Assembly (NCBI GenBank): GCA_022340265.1
Contig: JAJDOH010000257.1
Coordinates: forward strand, 1-57,252
Length of the DNA: 57,252 nt
From: Deltaproteobacteria bacterium
Lineage (GTDB): Bacteria > Desulfobacterota > DSM-4660 > Desulfatiglandales > Desulfatiglandaceae
Direction of reading: 5' to 3'
Positions within the stretch are counted from its first letter, which is position 1. Every line of letters starts with the position of its first letter. Shown here in pieces: positions 45,833-54,728 of this stretch. A model generated the notes under the pieces. The model had not been told where the DNA came from and made no database searches. It worked only from the letters and a program-made list of their open reading frames with translations. A program made the translations under genes and the position numbers.

Positions 45833-46890
45833 GCCTCAATGATCCCGTCTTTCAATGCCAAACGACTCGGCACTGGAATGGGCATGCAGCGGTCCTTTTC
45901 CGGATTGTACATGAGCCGGTAACTCATTCCCTGATTGGTTTCCCGGTACATCCTGTCCCACCCCCTTACAAAGTAGGGACAGGCATCGTTGAAACAGATG
46001 TACATGAAATCGTTGTCCCAGGTCTGGCAGAAAGGATTGTCCGGCACCTCCCATTTTTTCAATTTTTCATCGCAATGGGGGCATTGAAGGGTCTGTTTGA
46101 CCGCTGCCTCTTTTTTCTCCAGAAGTCCCTTCGTCATCTTCCTGCCATAATCATTGCTGATGGCCGGTCTTTTTCCTTTGGAAGCCCCGCCCTTTTTTTC
46201 AGCGTAAACAGCGTAAACAGGATCGCTTACGAGCGTTTGGTCTGCATATTTGTCATCTTTCGGTCTCGGCTTTCCCTTGGATGAGAATCGGGATGTCTCC
46301 TCAAAGGCGCCCGACAGACCAAAGAAATCATTGACTAGAATGACCCGTTCGTTTTCCTCTGAATCCCGCCACACTTTGACGGCCTTTTGCGGGAACATCC
46401 GGTTTGAAAAAATGACCAGAAACAGACCGCCCGGTTTCAGAATCCGGCCTACTTCTTCAAATACGGCCACCGGCTGTGTCATGTAGTCTACCGATACCGT
46501 GTTGACCACTGCATCAAAGCTGGCATCAGGAAAAGGCAGATGCGGGTCCTGGTTGAGATCGTGAATGACGTGTCGCGTCAGTTCTCTGTTTTGTTTCAGT
46601 TCGTTTTCATTGAGGCCCAGCCCGACAATTTCAGAAGTGCTTAAATCGTCCGGAATATGGCTGTCCCATCCCGCCATGAGATCAAGGATTATGGGATCCT
46701 TTTCGGTAATGAGGCTGGAAATGATATGCTTGACCGTTGACAGTGCCAATGAATCCAGATGGCTGACAAACCGGTCGGTTTCATAAAAAACTTTGTCGCT
46801 GGAATCGTCCAGCCTGGAAAACGCATCCTCGCGGCAAAGGGGATTTAATTCAGATTCGTGTTCGGTTGAAAAAGAAGTTGCTCTTGCCAT
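45829..46890 (-). CDS. SAM-dependent methyltransferase with C-terminal zinc ribbon
   Basis: About 353 residues from the ATG behind GGAGGAATTTATT. The N-terminal ~190 residues are a class I methyltransferase: motif I ILDLMAGWDSH (68-78), PFPDASFDAVVNTVSVDY and the post-motif RILKPGGLFLVIFSN. A Lys-rich linker leads to a zinc ribbon with Cys270/Cys273 and Cys299/Cys304. The substrate is unknown; the ribbon suggests RNA, DNA or protein binding. A 5' leader with an intrinsic terminator directly precedes its ribosome site (see 46907-46971). Confidence 0.75.
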   Translation of the reverse strand: MARATSFSTEHESELNPLCREDAFSRLDDSSDKVFYETDRFVSHLDSLALSTVKHIISSLITEKDPIILDLMAGWDSHIPDDLSTSEIVGLGLNENELKQNRELTRHVIHDLNQDPHLPFPDASFDAVVNTVSVDYMTQPVAVFEEVGRILKPGGLFLVIFSNRMFPQKAVKVWRDSEENERVILVNDFFGLSGAFEETSRFSSKGKPRPKDDKYADQTLVSDPVYAVYAEKKGGASKGKRPAISNDYGRKMTKGLLEKKEAAVKQTLQCPHCDEKLKKWEVPDNPFCQTWDNDFMYICFNDACPYFVRGWDRMYRETNQGMSYRLMYNPEKDRCMPIPVPSRLALKDGIIEA

Positions 46891-46906
46891 AATAAATTCC
46901 TCCAAT

Positions 46907-46971
46907 AAAAAAAGCCGTGAATCACCACTCTGGTGAAACCCGGCTCGTAGCCCCTTAAAAAGGGCGGGTTT
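46907..46971 (-). promoter_or_regulatory. Candidate transcription-attenuation leader (riboswitch-like) of the methyltransferase gene
   Basis: On the minus strand the leader can fold two ways. (1) A terminator: 46931-46944 pairs with 46914-46927 (CACCA/TGGTG core and GCCG/CGGC base), followed at once by seven T. (2) An upstream helix: AAACCCG (46965-46971) pairs with CGGGTTT (46936-46942), the same bases that form the 5' arm of the terminator. Helix 2 encloses two mini-hairpins, CCCTT-TTT-AAGGG and GCT-ACG-AGC. The two folds exclude each other. The T run ends a few bases before the ribosome site. No known riboswitch class was recognised. Confidence 0.6.
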
Positions 46972-46998
46972 ACGATTATTCGATTTTGTCTTAACCTC

Positions 46999-47026
46999 AA
47001 ACTAAGCATCCACTGCGTTGTGTCAA
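46999..47026 (-). promoter_or_regulatory. Promoter of the methyltransferase leader
   Basis: Minus strand TTGACA, 16 bp, TAGTTT. A start about 7 bp later would give a leader of around 100 nt carrying the attenuator. Confidence 0.45.
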
Positions 47027-47136
47027 GTAAGGAGACCATCTATTTGATTGACCCTGAAATCGGGTTTTTGCTACTATCTGCCCCATTCATTCATTAATGA
47101 TAAATAGACCGCTTTCCATTTTTTGAGAGAGGAAAA

Positions 47137-48381
47137 TTGAATCAATTACAGAGTCTTTTGGGCTTTTTCATGCTTCCTTTTCTGGCTTGGCTTTTCTCAG
47201 AGGGCCGAAAGAACGTCAATTTTAGAACCCTGATTGCCGGACTCTTGCTTCAGGTATGCCTTGCCCTGTTGCTCCTGAAATTTCCGGGAAGCCAGGATGT
47301 TTTCCTGTGGCTGAACAAAGGGGTGAGCGCATTGGAAGAATCCACACGGGCGGGCACCGGCTTCGTGTTCGGCTATTTGGGCGGTGGACCCCCTCCTTTT
47401 GACGAGAAAAATCCCGCTTTAACTTACATCCTGGCATTTCGAGGGCTCCCTCTGGTATTGGTGATCAGTGCACTCACATCACTTCTTTTTTACTGGCGAA
47501 TTATCCCTCTGGTGGTGAACGGTTTCGCGTGGGTGCTGCAGCGGGTCATGGGTATCGGCGGAGTGGAGGGCCTGGGTGCTGCCGCCAACGTTTTTATCGG
47601 AATGGTGGAGGCACCGCTTTTTGTGAGACCCTACCTGTCCGAAATTTCCAGGAGTGAGCTCTTTACCATTATGGTGTGCGGCATGGCCACCATTGCGGGC
47701 ACGGTGATGGTCCTGTATGCCTCAGTTCTGCAATCTGTGGTTCCGGGGATCATGGGTCATTTGCTGGTGGCTTCCATTGTCAGCGCCCCCGCGGCCATTA
47801 CCATCTCCAAGCTTATGGTACCGGAGGTATCCACATTGTCGGAAAAGGCCCTTTCAGCGCCCCGGAGTGCGAAAAGTGCCATGGACGCTATTACGAAAGG
47901 AACCATCGGCGGTATCAAGCTGCTGATCAATATCATTGCGATGCTGGTGGTTTTTGTGGCGCTGGTTTACCTGATCAATCTTTTTTTGGCATTCCTTCCG
48001 GAAATATACGACAAGCCGGTCACCTTTCAGCGCCTAGTGGGCTTTATTATGGCACCGGTGGCATGGCTCATGGGCATCCCACTGTCGGAAACGGTAACAG
48101 CGGGAGGATTGATGGGGATTAAAACCGTATTAAATGAACTCCTCGCTTATCTGAAATTTGCCGAACTGCCCCAAGGGGTATTTTCTGAAAGAAGCCGGTT
48201 GATTATGGTTTATGCCATGTGCGGGTTTGCCAATTTCGGTTCACTGGGGATCATGATCGGGGGGATGGGCGCCATGGCACCGGAAAGACGGGATGAAATT
48301 GTGGGTTTGGGGCTTAAATCCATTGTTGCCGGGACCATCGCCACCTGCATGACCGGTGCACTTGTGGGAATGATTTACTAG
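47137..48381 (+). CDS. CNT-family (NupC-like) nucleoside transporter
   Basis: 414 residues with about ten transmembrane helices. Concentrative nucleoside transporter signatures are present: GAAANVFIGMVEAPLFVRPY (the EAPL motif of the substrate site), MATIAGTVMVLYAS and the C-terminal GFANFGSLGIMIGG. It would import nucleosides with sodium or protons. It begins with TTG behind GAGAGGAAAA. It is divergent from the methyltransferase and converges with the MBL/GNAT gene at 4 bp. Confidence 0.88.
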   Translation: MNQLQSLLGFFMLPFLAWLFSEGRKNVNFRTLIAGLLLQVCLALLLLKFPGSQDVFLWLNKGVSALEESTRAGTGFVFGYLGGGPPPFDEKNPALTYILAFRGLPLVLVISALTSLLFYWRIIPLVVNGFAWVLQRVMGIGGVEGLGAAANVFIGMVEAPLFVRPYLSEISRSELFTIMVCGMATIAGTVMVLYASVLQSVVPGIMGHLLVASIVSAPAAITISKLMVPEVSTLSEKALSAPRSAKSAMDAITKGTIGGIKLLINIIAMLVVFVALVYLINLFLAFLPEIYDKPVTFQRLVGFIMAPVAWLMGIPLSETVTAGGLMGIKTVLNELLAYLKFAELPQGVFSERSRLIMVYAMCGFANFGSLGIMIGGMGAMAPERRDEIVGLGLKSIVAGTIATCMTGALVGMIY

Positions 48382-48385
48382 CCTT

Positions 48386-50953
48386 TTAGGCGATCCAGAT
48401 GGTCTCCACATAGGAAAAAGAAAAATCAATAACCATTTTGGGGCGGTTATTAACCAAATCCCAGCTGACAAACGGGGTTAATTGATCGATAACCGTTTCC
48501 CTTTCCACATTCAACCGATCCGAAATGGTTATGGCACTGGTTTTCACCGTTTCCATAATGATTCTATCCAGTTTGACCGCATCATTCACCGATTTCAAAC
48601 TCGGGTTGCTCTGAAGCTGCTCAATGGCTTCTTCCCAGTGAATGGCATCGATTTTGCGGCGCAGCACATAACCGTTTCCCAGGTCCCGGATGATCAGCAA
48701 AATGGGATTTGTCTTCAGTTGAGCGCTCTTGATTTTGGTGTTCGGCATTTCACGGGAAATCCTGGCCACCAGATCCCTTCTCTCCTGTAATACATGGATC
48801 TGTCTGGCCTGAACCCGTTCAAAGATATAGGTTTTGTCATCGATTTCAATTTCTTTTAACCGGGTGGGATCAAATCCCAGATCCATGAGATCGCCCAGGG
48901 TCAACGTGTCTTCATAGGTTTTGTTGCTCTTTTCAAGCCACAGCAGAAAATTGGGCCTTCGATAATTGGGCAGTGACTCAATCACCTGGGCCGGTTTTTG
49001 TTTCAACGCTTCCGGCAACTTGGACAAAAGCCCCAGCGACCCCATTACAAGCGCGTCTTCTTTTGCCAGCTCTCTGGGAGCGTACGATTTTACCTGCAAC
49101 TTGTTGATCCTGGCATCCAGCACGATCTGTTCGGTGGATTCCCCGCCCGTGTATCCCACAAGGTCGCCGATGCGGCGTCTGAAAGCGATGAACTTGGTGA
49201 CAAAACGGGTGAACAAAAAACGCATGAATACGGAAGACCGAGGCCCCTCAAGCTCGGAATGAAAATAGGTCATCAAAGCCTGGTAGAGTTCCCTGAATTC
49301 ATTAAGGGTTTTTTTGACCATGGTTTCGTTTTCGCGAATATCGATGAGTGCCCGTTTCCGCTTCAGGTGATACATGAGTTTTAGAACCGGCTGTTTCAGA
49401 TCCCTGTTTTTCATGGAAGGTGGGATAAAGATCATGTAATTGTTGTCTTTATAAAACATGAGATTTCCGATGACGTCTTCTACGGGGATCCAGGAATGTT
49501 TCAGATAGACAGCATTGGTGGGGTCGTCCTGGGGTATGATGTTGTCCAGTACGCCCACGGCTGATTTCTCCGTTAGAAAATCGGCAAAGGATTTCAGAAT
49601 CTGGTTCCCCAACCCCTTGCGCCGGAAAGGTGCCGCCACTTCAACATAGACGAGATAATAGCAGGGCATCGGTTTTTTCAGATAGATCATATTGAGGCGT
49701 GCGAGATTTTCGCCGGTTTCCGCCTTGATTTCAAACATCTGAAAACCGTTCTGAGAGTCGTTGAATTTAAGACGATTGATCCTGCCACCCTTTGCCGTTG
49801 CGCCGACCAGTTCCCAAAGGTTGTCAAAGAGGTCCGCCGAAACCGGTGCCTCCGCCAGCCCACTTCGCATTCCTTCATCGATGAGTGCTACCAGACTCAG
49901 CCGCTCACCCAGATTCAGGTCTTTTGAGGCCTTTGGAATTTCAACCGGTTTCGCATCCACGACCAATTCTTGTGCACTTTCCGTTTCGCGAAAGGGCGTT
50001 TCATTCAAAGCCCGTGAGGACTTTCTTTCCAGGCTGAACGAGAGTTTTTCAGCGTTTTCAAGGGATCGGTTGATCATTTGTTTACAGAGATCGTATATGA
50101 CCTTGAAGGGCTGAATGTCCGTGAGGCCGCTCACAAACTGAGCGCCTTCCAGGGCGATGCTTTCGGCGGAATTTCCACGGCTGAGCTGTTTCAGAATATT
50201 TTCATGGTAATGACGGGTGGCCGCAATGGCTTTTTCAAAATAGACGTGGACATCGCTTTCTATCACGGCGTTGTGACTGAGTACGGCACGTTCAGCGGGA
50301 AACGTGGCCAGTTTTTGGATGCTTTCAACGTAGTTTTTCAGTGAAAAAAAATAGTTGGGCCAAAAAATGTCCTTTTCAGGGACATAGAATCCTGTCGCGT
50401 CTCCCACCATCAAGGTTTTTTCACTTAGTTCGTAAGCCGAGATATGGCAGGGCGAATGTCCCGGCGTATCGACAATTTCCCATGTGACATGATCTCCGAG
50501 ATCGAGGGCATCCCCGCCTTTTACCTGGAGATCAACTTCAAACCGGTAATCTTCGGGGGGTGGTGGCGGCATGTCATCTATTTCCGATTTGGCCCGCATG
50601 AGCTGCGCAAGTCCCAGGTCCACCAGCAGAAATTCATTATGGAACTCCTGGGTATTCAGTATGTTCGCTCCGGGTCCGCTGGCAACAATTTTAAGATGGG
50701 GCCATCGGCGTTTCAGGTGGGGCAAGGCGCCGATGTGGTCTGCGTGGGTATGGGTTAAGAGGATGTATTCTATTTTTTCCATCTCAACACCCAGACTTTT
50801 GATCTGTTGAACGATCAATTGGGATGTTGGGCCCGTGCCGCCTTCAATGATCATGCCGATTTTTCCTTTGGACAAAAAAGCAGGAAAATCAGCCGTGCCC
50901 AATCGATGAAAATGGGGCGTTATGGCAATGGGCTCTGTTGTGGTTTGGTTCAT
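48386..50953 (-). CDS. Metallo-beta-lactamase / GNAT / unknown C-terminal domain fusion
   Basis: 855 residues. Residues 1-300 are a metallo-beta-lactamase hydrolase with metal ligands His68, His70, Asp72, His73 (THTHADH), His166 (TPGHS), Asp185 (VGDATG) and His227. Residues ~375-510 are a GNAT acetyltransferase-like domain, with acetyl-CoA loop RRKGLG (444-449) after YYLVYVEVAAPF. The remaining ~340 residues are helical and basic, with ESLPNYRRPNFLLWLEKSN and LVARISREMPNTKIKS; I do not recognise them. The start has AGGTGAT upstream. A terminator-type leader precedes the gene. Confidence 0.8.
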   Translation of the reverse strand: MNQTTTEPIAITPHFHRLGTADFPAFLSKGKIGMIIEGGTGPTSQLIVQQIKSLGVEMEKIEYILLTHTHADHIGALPHLKRRWPHLKIVASGPGANILNTQEFHNEFLLVDLGLAQLMRAKSEIDDMPPPPPEDYRFEVDLQVKGGDALDLGDHVTWEIVDTPGHSPCHISAYELSEKTLMVGDATGFYVPEKDIFWPNYFFSLKNYVESIQKLATFPAERAVLSHNAVIESDVHVYFEKAIAATRHYHENILKQLSRGNSAESIALEGAQFVSGLTDIQPFKVIYDLCKQMINRSLENAEKLSFSLERKSSRALNETPFRETESAQELVVDAKPVEIPKASKDLNLGERLSLVALIDEGMRSGLAEAPVSADLFDNLWELVGATAKGGRINRLKFNDSQNGFQMFEIKAETGENLARLNMIYLKKPMPCYYLVYVEVAAPFRRKGLGNQILKSFADFLTEKSAVGVLDNIIPQDDPTNAVYLKHSWIPVEDVIGNLMFYKDNNYMIFIPPSMKNRDLKQPVLKLMYHLKRKRALIDIRENETMVKKTLNEFRELYQALMTYFHSELEGPRSSVFMRFLFTRFVTKFIAFRRRIGDLVGYTGGESTEQIVLDARINKLQVKSYAPRELAKEDALVMGSLGLLSKLPEALKQKPAQVIESLPNYRRPNFLLWLEKSNKTYEDTLTLGDLMDLGFDPTRLKEIEIDDKTYIFERVQARQIHVLQERRDLVARISREMPNTKIKSAQLKTNPILLIIRDLGNGYVLRRKIDAIHWEEAIEQLQSNPSLKSVNDAVKLDRIIMETVKTSAITISDRLNVERETVIDQLTPFVSWDLVNNRPKMVIDFSFSYVETIWIA

Positions 50954-50988
50954 GATATCACCTGATCTGCTTTAATGTGGAAGCCCCC

Positions 50989-51098
50989 AAAAAAAAAGCC
51001 GCGGGCTTTTAGGTGCCCACGGCTTTTGAACTGTTAATAAGACGGTCAACTCACGGGCACAGGTATCCACCGGTTGCTAAATAAAAAAAGCGCGTGAG
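50989..51098 (-). promoter_or_regulatory. Candidate transcription-attenuation leader (riboswitch-like) of the MBL/GNAT gene
   Basis: Minus-strand terminator AGCCGTGGGC-ACCTAAAA-GCCCGCGGCT (51024-50997; ten pairs, one U-G) is followed by nine T. Upstream, GTGCCCGTG (51060-51052) can pair over nine positions with CGTGGGCAC (51021-51013), removing the terminator's 5' arm. A third helix, CTCACG (51098-51093) with CGTGAG (51055-51050), would in turn block that antiterminator. This is a complete terminator/antiterminator/anti-antiterminator layout. The terminator could instead simply end the amidase transcript. No known aptamer recognised. Confidence 0.6.
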
Positions 51099-51148
51099 AT
51101 TTCGACCCGTCATTCAAACACCCTTTATTGCAAAAATCTATTCTGTCA

Positions 51149-51177
51149 CTTCTATAAAATGGAGGGTTGCTTGTCAA
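51149..51177 (-). promoter_or_regulatory. Promoter of the MBL/GNAT leader
   Basis: Minus strand TTGACA, 17 bp, TAGAAG (or TATAGA at 15 bp), located between the amidase stop and the attenuator. It would give a leader of roughly 190 nt before the MBL/GNAT start. Confidence 0.45.
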
Positions 51178-51263
51178 TGATTTTTCAAGCGTTAATGGTA
51201 GATCTCTATCACCACCGTAAGTAAATTTCAAATTCTAACCCACAAAATGACCGCCGGCTGCCT

Positions 51264-52766
51264 TCATCTGGCGTCGGCAGGAGTCTTCTTTGTCCATTCA
51301 GACATGCGTTCATAAGCGTTGGCAAGCTTTAGAACCTCCAAATCCTTTTTCGCGGGACCCATTATTTGCATTCCCATTGGTAACCCCCGGCTGTTGAACC
51401 CCACGGGCACACTTGCGATGGGACAACCGGAAAGTGTTCCCGGTACTGTTATTTCCATCCAACGATGGTAGGTGTCCATGGTTCTTCCGCCCACCTCTTT
51501 GGGCCAATGAATGTTGGCATCAAAAGGGAAAACCTGGGCGGCAGGGAGCAACAGATAATCGTATCGGGTAAATAGGTTTATGACAGTTTGGTACCATTTC
51601 GAACGGTCAACCGATGCATGATATATATGGGAAGCCTTGAGAGCCAATCCGCTCTCAATTTCCCATATGGCCTCCGGTTTCATTTTTTCTCTATTTTCTT
51701 TTGCACGGTAGAGCGGCCCAAGGCTACCCGCAATCAGCCATTGACGCAGGGTAAGCCAGGTTTGCCATAATTTCTCCATTGGATAATCGATTGTGGCACT
51801 CTCTACGATACAACCCAAGGCTCCGAAATGTTCCAGTGAACGTTGACACAACTCCAGGATACCCGGCTCCATGGGAAAATGGCCGTTGAAATCACCGAGC
51901 CAGGCAATTTTGCGGCCTCTCATGTCGGCTTGCAAACCGCCCGCAAATTGAAGTGGATCTTCACTGATGGACAACGGAACGCGAGAATCAAAACCTGCCA
52001 TGGTTGACAAGAGCATCGCAGCATCTTTCACGGTACGTCCCATGGGCCCTTCATAGGCCAGCTGTTGGGAAAAAATCTCCATTGCGGGTCCAAAGGGCAC
52101 GCGCCCGAAGGAAGGTCGAAATCCGATGATGTTGTTATATGCCGCCGGGTTTCTTAGCGAACCCATCATATCGCTGCCATCGGCTACCGGCAGCATCCTT
52201 GTTGCTAGCGCCACGGACGCTCCGCCACTGCTGCCGCCCGCACACAATTTAGGATTGTAGGCGTTATAGGTGGTGCCAAATACATCGTTGTAGGTTTGGG
52301 ACCCTAAGCCGAATTCAGGTGTATTGGTTTTGCCGATAATGATGACCCCTGCTTTTCTCAATCGTTCAACAAAAATGGCGTCATGCTTTGTTATCTCATT
52401 TTTGAGAAGCGGCGAGCCCATGGTTGTGGGGATATCCTTGGTGGCTGCGAGGTCTTTTACAGCATGTGGAAAGCCATGCATCCAGCCGTGATAAATACCT
52501 TTGGCGAGGGCTGAATCTTTTTGTGCAGCCTCGGAAAGGAGTTCATCACGATTACGCAGAGATACGATCGCATTGAATGTGGGATTAACCTTGTCGATCT
52601 GAACAAGATAGGCTTTCATGACGTCCAAGCATGATACGACCTTGTGCCTGATCGCATCAGATAATTTTACAGCGCTGAGATTGATAATATCCGACGATGA
52701 CCCACCACCTGCAATCGGTGAAAAACGACGGGTTTTCTTAGTGTGCTCAGGATCATTTTTTTTCAC
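51264..52766 (-). CDS. Amidase signature-family hydrolase
   Basis: 500 residues. The Ser-cisSer-Lys triad is present: Lys104 (HAVKDLAA), the glycine-serine motif with Ser179/Ser180 (GGSSGGASVALA) and the nucleophile Ser203 (GSDMMGSLRNPA, normally GSDMGGSLR). It hydrolyses carboxylic amides; the substrate is open. No signal peptide is seen, so it is cytoplasmic. It lies behind a universal stress protein gene on the same strand (31 bp) and may share its transcript. Confidence 0.9.
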   Translation of the reverse strand: MKKNDPEHTKKTRRFSPIAGGGSSSDIINLSAVKLSDAIRHKVVSCLDVMKAYLVQIDKVNPTFNAIVSLRNRDELLSEAAQKDSALAKGIYHGWMHGFPHAVKDLAATKDIPTTMGSPLLKNEITKHDAIFVERLRKAGVIIIGKTNTPEFGLGSQTYNDVFGTTYNAYNPKLCAGGSSGGASVALATRMLPVADGSDMMGSLRNPAAYNNIIGFRPSFGRVPFGPAMEIFSQQLAYEGPMGRTVKDAAMLLSTMAGFDSRVPLSISEDPLQFAGGLQADMRGRKIAWLGDFNGHFPMEPGILELCQRSLEHFGALGCIVESATIDYPMEKLWQTWLTLRQWLIAGSLGPLYRAKENREKMKPEAIWEIESGLALKASHIYHASVDRSKWYQTVINLFTRYDYLLLPAAQVFPFDANIHWPKEVGGRTMDTYHRWMEITVPGTLSGCPIASVPVGFNSRGLPMGMQIMGPAKKDLEVLKLANAYERMSEWTKKTPADAR

Positions 52767-52797
52767 AGTTCCGCTCCTTTAAAAAACCTTATGAGTG

Positions 52798-53235
52798 CTA
52801 ATCTTCACGCACCGGGTGTACCGTCAACACAGGGACTTTGGCGTTTTGAACCACTCGTTGGGCAACACTGCCGAAGAAAACGGCTCCCAAACCGCTTCGG
52901 CCGTGAGTCCCCATGACGACCAGAGAAATGTTGTGTCTGTCGATATAATTGAGTATCTGGCGCCCGCTGTGCCCAACCAGGACACTCGTTTTCACCTGCG
53001 CAACATTGGGAAAATGGGCAGCTGCAAATGCGTCAATTTCTTTATGAACATTCTTCTTGATTTGGTCAATGACATCGCTCACCGAGGAGAAGGTGGGGCC
53101 TTCATATCGGGCGATCACATGGACCAGGTGGAGTTCGGAACCAAATTTGTCAACCATCGTGGCGGCATGCTCTGCAACCATAGGGGATTGTTTGGAAAAA
53201 TCCACCGGAAAAAGAACCTTGGGATAAGTTATCAT
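52798..53235 (-). CDS. Universal stress protein (UspA family)
   Basis: 145 residues from the ATG behind GGAGGAAGAAAG; the frame continues 11 codons upstream without need. KVLFPVDFSKQSPMVAEHAA opens the fold, and the ATP-binding loop VMGTHGRSGLGAVFFGSVAQ contains the canonical GxHGxxG and G-S pattern. Cytoplasmic; binds ATP by family. It is the upstream neighbour of the amidase gene and downstream of the Ca/Na antiporter. Confidence 0.92.
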   Translation of the reverse strand: MITYPKVLFPVDFSKQSPMVAEHAATMVDKFGSELHLVHVIARYEGPTFSSVSDVIDQIKKNVHKEIDAFAAAHFPNVAQVKTSVLVGHSGRQILNYIDRHNISLVVMGTHGRSGLGAVFFGSVAQRVVQNAKVPVLTVHPVRED

Positions 53236-53297
53236 CTTTCTTCCTCCCCTCTTAAATTTTACGTTCATGCGGAGCTTTTGACGCCAGGCGCCACCCG

Positions 53298-54347
53298 TTA
53301 TTCGGCGCCCAGATTAAAAGCGTACTGCAAAATAAGATACAACACATAAACACCTAAAATCCAGCTGCCCTGCCACCGTTTGAACCAGCCATCCTTGTTC
53401 ATGAAAATGAAGATCCGGAATGAGTACAGTATCAACAGCATGGCCGGGAAATGAAATTCAAAAAAGTTGGGCGGAACCAGCAGTGGGCGGGCGGTGGCGG
53501 CGGCACCGATGACGAACAGGCAGTTCAGAACGTCGGCGCCGACCACGTTCCCCACCATAATTTGAGGATGCCCTTTTCGTACCGATGTAATGGCGGTTAT
53601 CAGTTCAGGCAACGAAGTCCCAAAAGCCACCAGTGTGGCGGCGATAACGTCCTGGGGAACGCCCAGACGTCCGGCTCCTTGTGCCGCAGCCGGCACCAGC
53701 AAACGGCTGCCCACGATCACTCCCAGCAACCCCACCACGGTAAAGCTGAACGACTTGAGAGTTCCCCAGTCGGACGTCTCTTCTCCCGCTTCTTCGTCTT
53801 TTTCACCTGTTCGGGCCCACCGATACGCCATGTAGAGGTAACCCACCAGCAACACCAGAAAAAACAGACCCACCCAACGTCCCAGAACCGGCCGGCCATC
53901 GGTGGCTATGTAGGAAATAACAGCGACCACCACCAAAAGGGTGGCGGCACCCACCTGGACCCAACCGGTGCGGTTAAGGATGTAACGTTTCACGGGAATC
54001 CGGCTGACGATGCACATTAAACCAAATATAAGGCCGGTGTCGCATATGATGGATCCGACACCGTTTCCCAGAGCGAGCCCCGGATTTCCGGTCCATGCCG
54101 CCAGTACACTGACGAACATTTCGGGCATGGTGGTCCCCAAGGATATAATCGTGGCGCCAATGACAATGTGCGACATGCCGGTTCTGAGCGCCAGAGAGGC
54201 AGCCCCGTCTACCATGTAGTCCGCTCCTTTGGAAAGGACATAAATACATACTGCCATTGTTACCAGAAGGCCCCACGTTGGAAAATCGGCGATCATGCCA
54301 TTTAAAAGTTTTTCATCAGCAATCCATTCCCAAAGTGAGTAGTTCAT
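53298..54347 (-). CDS. Ca2+/Na+ antiporter (CaCA family, YrbG-like)
   Basis: 349 residues, about ten transmembrane helices arranged as two inverted halves. Each half has an alpha-repeat: LGTTMPEMFVSVLAAWTGNP with GNGVGSIICDTG, and FGTSLPELITAITSVRKGHP with GNVVGADVLNC. These carry the Glu/Asp ion ligands. A charged cytoplasmic loop (RTGEKDEEAGEET) separates the halves. It expels calcium in exchange for sodium, which fits the sodium-coupled V-ATPase in the same region. Confidence 0.92.
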   Translation of the reverse strand: MNYSLWEWIADEKLLNGMIADFPTWGLLVTMAVCIYVLSKGADYMVDGAASLALRTGMSHIVIGATIISLGTTMPEMFVSVLAAWTGNPGLALGNGVGSIICDTGLIFGLMCIVSRIPVKRYILNRTGWVQVGAATLLVVVAVISYIATDGRPVLGRWVGLFFLVLLVGYLYMAYRWARTGEKDEEAGEETSDWGTLKSFSFTVVGLLGVIVGSRLLVPAAAQGAGRLGVPQDVIAATLVAFGTSLPELITAITSVRKGHPQIMVGNVVGADVLNCLFVIGAAATARPLLVPPNFFEFHFPAMLLILYSFRIFIFMNKDGWFKRWQGSWILGVYVLYLILQYAFNLGAE

Positions 54348-54728
54348 TTAAATGCGTTCCTCTAACATCCGTTCCGAAAATATGCGCCGGCGGGTCTTGA
54401 TAGATCTTTCCTCGCCGAAGTTGTTTTGGGTTTAAGAATTTGTTGCCGAGGTCTAATCGAACTGGATCAGGGCCATCCTTTCTGAAATGATACCCCACTA
54501 TGCCGCAACTGCCAGACGGTCGCTACTGTTCATACCCAACATTTTCTTTTTTGCCAAGGGGAGATTCTCTAAAAAGGTTTCCATGGGAGTTCTTCCCTGG
54601 CATCTTTCTCCCTGGTAGCCCTGTGTTGATTGCATTTGACCAACTATTCATTCAGGCCCTGTTGCAACATCTCCATGGAGGAGTAGGTCTTTTGAAAAAG
54701 CCTCAGGACCTGAATAATTTGAAGTTAT
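54348..54728. other. Non-coding stretch beyond the antiporter
   Basis: Short open frames on both strands (for example 54500-54757 plus, 54316-54498 minus) have no ribosome site and no recognisable motif. No tRNA or clear terminator was found. It may be decayed sequence belonging to the neighbouring pseudogene. Confidence 0.4.
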
